Assembly (NCBI GenBank): GCA_958299035.1
Contig: CATQJL010000316.1
Span: 91,844,443 to 91,908,442 of the forward strand
Reading direction: 5' to 3'
Source: Cylicocyclus nassatus
Lineage: Eukaryota; Nematoda; Chromadorea; Rhabditida; Strongylidae
DNA: 64,000 bases
A model generated the notes under the pieces. It was not told the origin of the DNA and searched no databases. It saw nothing but the letters and a program-made list of their open reading frames with translations. Both the position numbers and the translations under genes were made by a program. Every line of letters starts with the position of its first letter. Within the stretch, counting starts at the first letter, position 1. Below, one piece after another: positions 61,247 to 64,000 of this stretch.

Positions 61247-62390
61247 GGATATCGGTCTGTAATATGGTATGGTCCGCTTCCCAAATTCACCCATTGACCT
61301 GTAAGGCATGCATTTCAACAGTTTCCAGTTCTTTCGTACACAGTAAATTTGTATCAGAAAATTGGTGCTCGACCGGAAACAGCTTGTACTTATTCAGATC
61401 CTTTGCGGTTTTAACGCCAGAAATGCGCGGCGGATCTCTCATAGTTTGGTTTGATTCACAGACGACATGTCGCTTGTCTTCGCTCCCTTGGGAAGTGAAG
61501 TCACGACAAGCCGCCAATCCGTATGAGAGACGGGTGCACGAAGTTCATGCCACTCGCCGTCACCACAGCTCACCTTATCTAGTGGTGTGATCTGTGGAAG
61601 GTGTGGGCGCAGTTGGAGAGGAACGCAGTGGGCACCGAACGAACGGCAGCCCGATCAGCTCATTCTGAAGTCGCATATGCATTTACTTTCAATATAGCAA
61701 AACAAGATCGAGCTGGATCATGAAAAGAAAAGAGCTAGGCAGGAGAATGAGGAAGGAGGAGTACATGAGTACATGATTTGCCAACAGATAGGAAAGTGTA
61801 GAGTTCAAACGCACTGACAAATTTGAACCATTTTGCAATCGCGCAACTGAAATGATTACTTCCGTTATTTGCTTGGGGTTACAAGGACAATTCTTTCTTC
61901 TGTGAAAATCTTTTCAAACGACTGAACAAGCAATTTCCTACCACAATGCTGTAATACAAAAAGGGAGGCGAAATTGTTCCGACCGCAAGCGCCGTGCAAG
62001 TACGTAATAGCGCCATTTTTTGCAAAATCATAACCATTAAGGACTTTGACTTATAGGTAACTCTATCTGCAAAACAGCCATTTCCTAATTATAAATTTTA
62101 AAATAACTGTCTTTTCACAGGCAATGCCACTATGATACAGTAGTAAAAATTTAAGTATTCACTTCCCTTAGAAAATTACACACAGTCTGACTCAGTTTCC
62201 TCAAAATTCTCAGAGATCTTTCCTGTATGAATGCAAGTCCATCCGACGAAAAGAGCAGCCTCCATTCATAACACACAGCTCAATAACTTGCTTCGAAACA
62301 ACAGTGTATCAGTTTCGGTTGCTCAAGATGCTACGATGATCAAAATCCTCCGACAAAACCGCCAGCTTTTATGTATGACAATCGACCAGA
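61247..62390. other. Region upstream of rapsyn, with an unexplained open frame
   Basis: Expected to contain the rapsyn promoter and any 5' untranslated exon. On the minus strand about 61559-61287 is open, with a protein-like composition (Asp, Lys, Glu, Cys; for example DPPRISGVKTAKDLNKYKLF), but it has no in-frame ATG at its start and its phase does not join the rapsyn start exon. It may be an exon of another gene or chance. Confidence 0.35.
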
Positions 62391-63373
62391 AATCATTAGG
62401 TTGATGTATAATTCCTGCACCAAAATAGGTACAGACCGCAATAACTCGGGATAATCCTATGTCCCAAGTAGGATTCGATATATAATTAGATAGAGCAAGC
62501 CTAGCTCTACAAGATAGTGCCTAAAGTTTTGCAGCAGCTTTGACTCAAGCGAAGATTGAAGCCAAAAACGAAAATTATCCACACGCCCCAAAAAATCAAG
62601 AAAAAATTGGAAGTCCGTTCAGAAAAATCCTTCAAAATTTCTAACTTGCTCATGCATTGTCATTTCGTATAAGACATCTTTCTATGCAATTGCTGTATTT
62701 TTCTCTTAGCTAGAAACTGAGAAAACGAAGTTTTTCATGTTTTCTCCAAAACAATGCTGAGATGTTCTAGCATAGACAGCTGTATATCATAGGGCCTTAG
62801 AAGCGTGAGTGTGAATTTTCAGCTTTTTACAGCAGCTGGTTTACGAGAAATATCAAATTTTTGGCAACTAGGCAAGAAAAATTTCGGATGAAGAGAGCTA
62901 AATTCGTCATTTCTCGTGAACTAGCTGTTCTAGAAGACTGAAAATGCAAAGTTTCACTGCTAATGGCATGTACTTTACAACTGTTAGTGCTAGAACATCA
63001 CAGCACCAATTTGGCAAAAACATGAAAACTTCGTTTTCTCATTGTCTAGCTGAGAAAAAAAAATACAGCAACCGCATAGATAGATGTCTTACGTAGAATG
63101 TCTAGCGTGAGCAAAAAGGAATTTTGTAGGAGCTTTTTGAACGAAGTTACAATTTTGTTTTGATTGGTCTTAAGGTTTTCGGACGCATGGCTTTTTAGTT
63201 TTCGGTTTAAAACTTCGCGTGGATCAAAGCTGGTGTAGATATTTGAGCACTGTCTTGTAGAGTTAGATTGCGCTATCTAATGATATATCGAATCCCACTT
63301 GGGATATAGGATTATTCCGAGTTATTGTGGTCTGTACCTATTTTGGTGCAGGAATTATGCATCAACCTAATAA
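62391..63373. mobile_element. Near-kilobase palindromic foldback element
   Basis: TAGGTTGATGTATAATTCCT at the left and its inverse (GGAATTATGCATCAACCTA) at the right are the ends of arms almost 490 bases long that pair along their whole length, for example GTACAGACCGCAATAACTCG with CGAGTTATTGTGGTCTGTAC. The centre is near 62880. The ends TA-GGTTG and CAACC-TA suggest a TA target, as for Tc1/mariner-type MITEs. No transposase. Confidence 0.72.
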
Positions 63374-64000
63374 AATTTTAGCTCATATCCCACGACTAGG
63401 GCCAAGCAAGAAGGTGCGCCCAATTTTCGCTTTGCAGTGAATAAAGTTGGAGAGGTTGCAGCCAAGAATTGGAAGGAACAATCCGTCCAAAAGAAAGGAA
63501 AAAGCAATGCATGAGGAGCAAGAACAGAAATAGTTATTATTCAGAAGAAATGGATATGAGATTTCAACCAGTGAGCCGTTAACATTTTTGATATGGATTT
63601 CTACATCTAGTTCCACACGCTTCTAAACGTAGTCCTGAAGGTTACATGCTTCACACAAAAGTGCTACGTGAACATCAAAAATCTGCAGCAGCTTAGATGA
63701 TAGTTTTAAAAAGCCTTCAGACCTGAGAATATTACTCATAGCAACGTCCGAAAGTAATGATCCAGGCCACTGGCCTGAGTGAAGGAATTACACAGAGAAC
63801 ATTCGCGAAAAGCAATAACAGACAGTTTTTCTAAAACAAAAATACAAATAGGTGAATAAAGAGTACATAGGCATATGCAACACAGCAGAAAAAAGAATGC
63901 TAGGGCTGACAAGGGAATGGTCAGAAGTCGAAGTGGCCAAACCAAGCAAGTTGTATACCATTCGATGCAGTATAAAACGCTGACTTCGAACCTGTCTTTC
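63374..64000. other. Right edge, no gene recognised
   Basis: A/T-rich sequence with only short open frames on the minus strand (63383-63616 and 63736-63945) that lack domains or splice signals I trust. Confidence 0.4.

Noticed and set aside
1..64000. CRISPR arrays, tRNA or rRNA genes, operon-like gene clusters
   Set aside because: No spaced direct-repeat array, no cloverleaf with A and B boxes that I could find by eye, and no same-strand genes within a few hundred bases of each other.

Overview
The window is nuclear DNA of a nematode, most likely a clade V (strongylid or rhabditid) parasite. Its genes have many short exons with T-rich TTTCAG or TTTTAG acceptors, two genes encode cuticle collagens, and the introns and spacers carry small DNA transposons. 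I rebuilt gene models by following GT-AG (and a few GC-AG) boundaries with matching reading phase. I recognise families by eye; no database search was run.

Layout. (1) 109-276, minus: one exon of a BRI3/LITAF-like small membrane protein running off the left edge. (2) 1160-33623, plus: one very large gene that I resolve into 58 phase-compatible exons coding for about 3294 residues, nearly all coiled coil, with three acidic tryptophan motifs in the middle (golgin- or tether-like). Its three longest introns (17866-26547) hold a foldback-element cluster, a Helitron and other repeats. (3) 35335-36767 and 41783-43104, plus: two related cuticle collagen genes sharing intron positions, with a small unidentified lysine-rich gene (39853-40587) between them. 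(4) 43340-50840, minus: a Cys-loop ligand-gated ion channel of 24 exons and 979 residues, convergent with the second collagen. Its receptor domain follows an unusual N-terminal extension of about 600 residues after the signal peptide, and its pore entrance reads Glu-Gly-Arg where anion channels have Pro-Ala-Arg. (5) 54957-61246, minus: a complete rapsyn homologue (12 exons, 441 residues, MGQ myristoylation start, TPR array, RING-H2), the next gene upstream of the channel.

Mobile DNA. Two non-autonomous Helitrons of one family (24140-24832 minus, 59265-59969 plus) have A/T flanks, TC starts and hairpin-CTGG ends. The second lies inside a mariner-type element (59059-60645) in rapsyn intron 1. 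A TTAA-flanked piggyBac-type element (47765-48596) sits in a channel intron. Several long palindromic foldback elements are present, three of them carrying a shared central motif. Poly-C/G runs of 13-20 bases recur.

Functionally, rapsyn homologues anchor postsynaptic receptors, so the tandem of a rapsyn gene and a divergent Cys-loop receptor is suggestive, but they lie 4.1 kb apart and nothing shows co-transcription. The most unusual item is the channel with its giant ectodomain.
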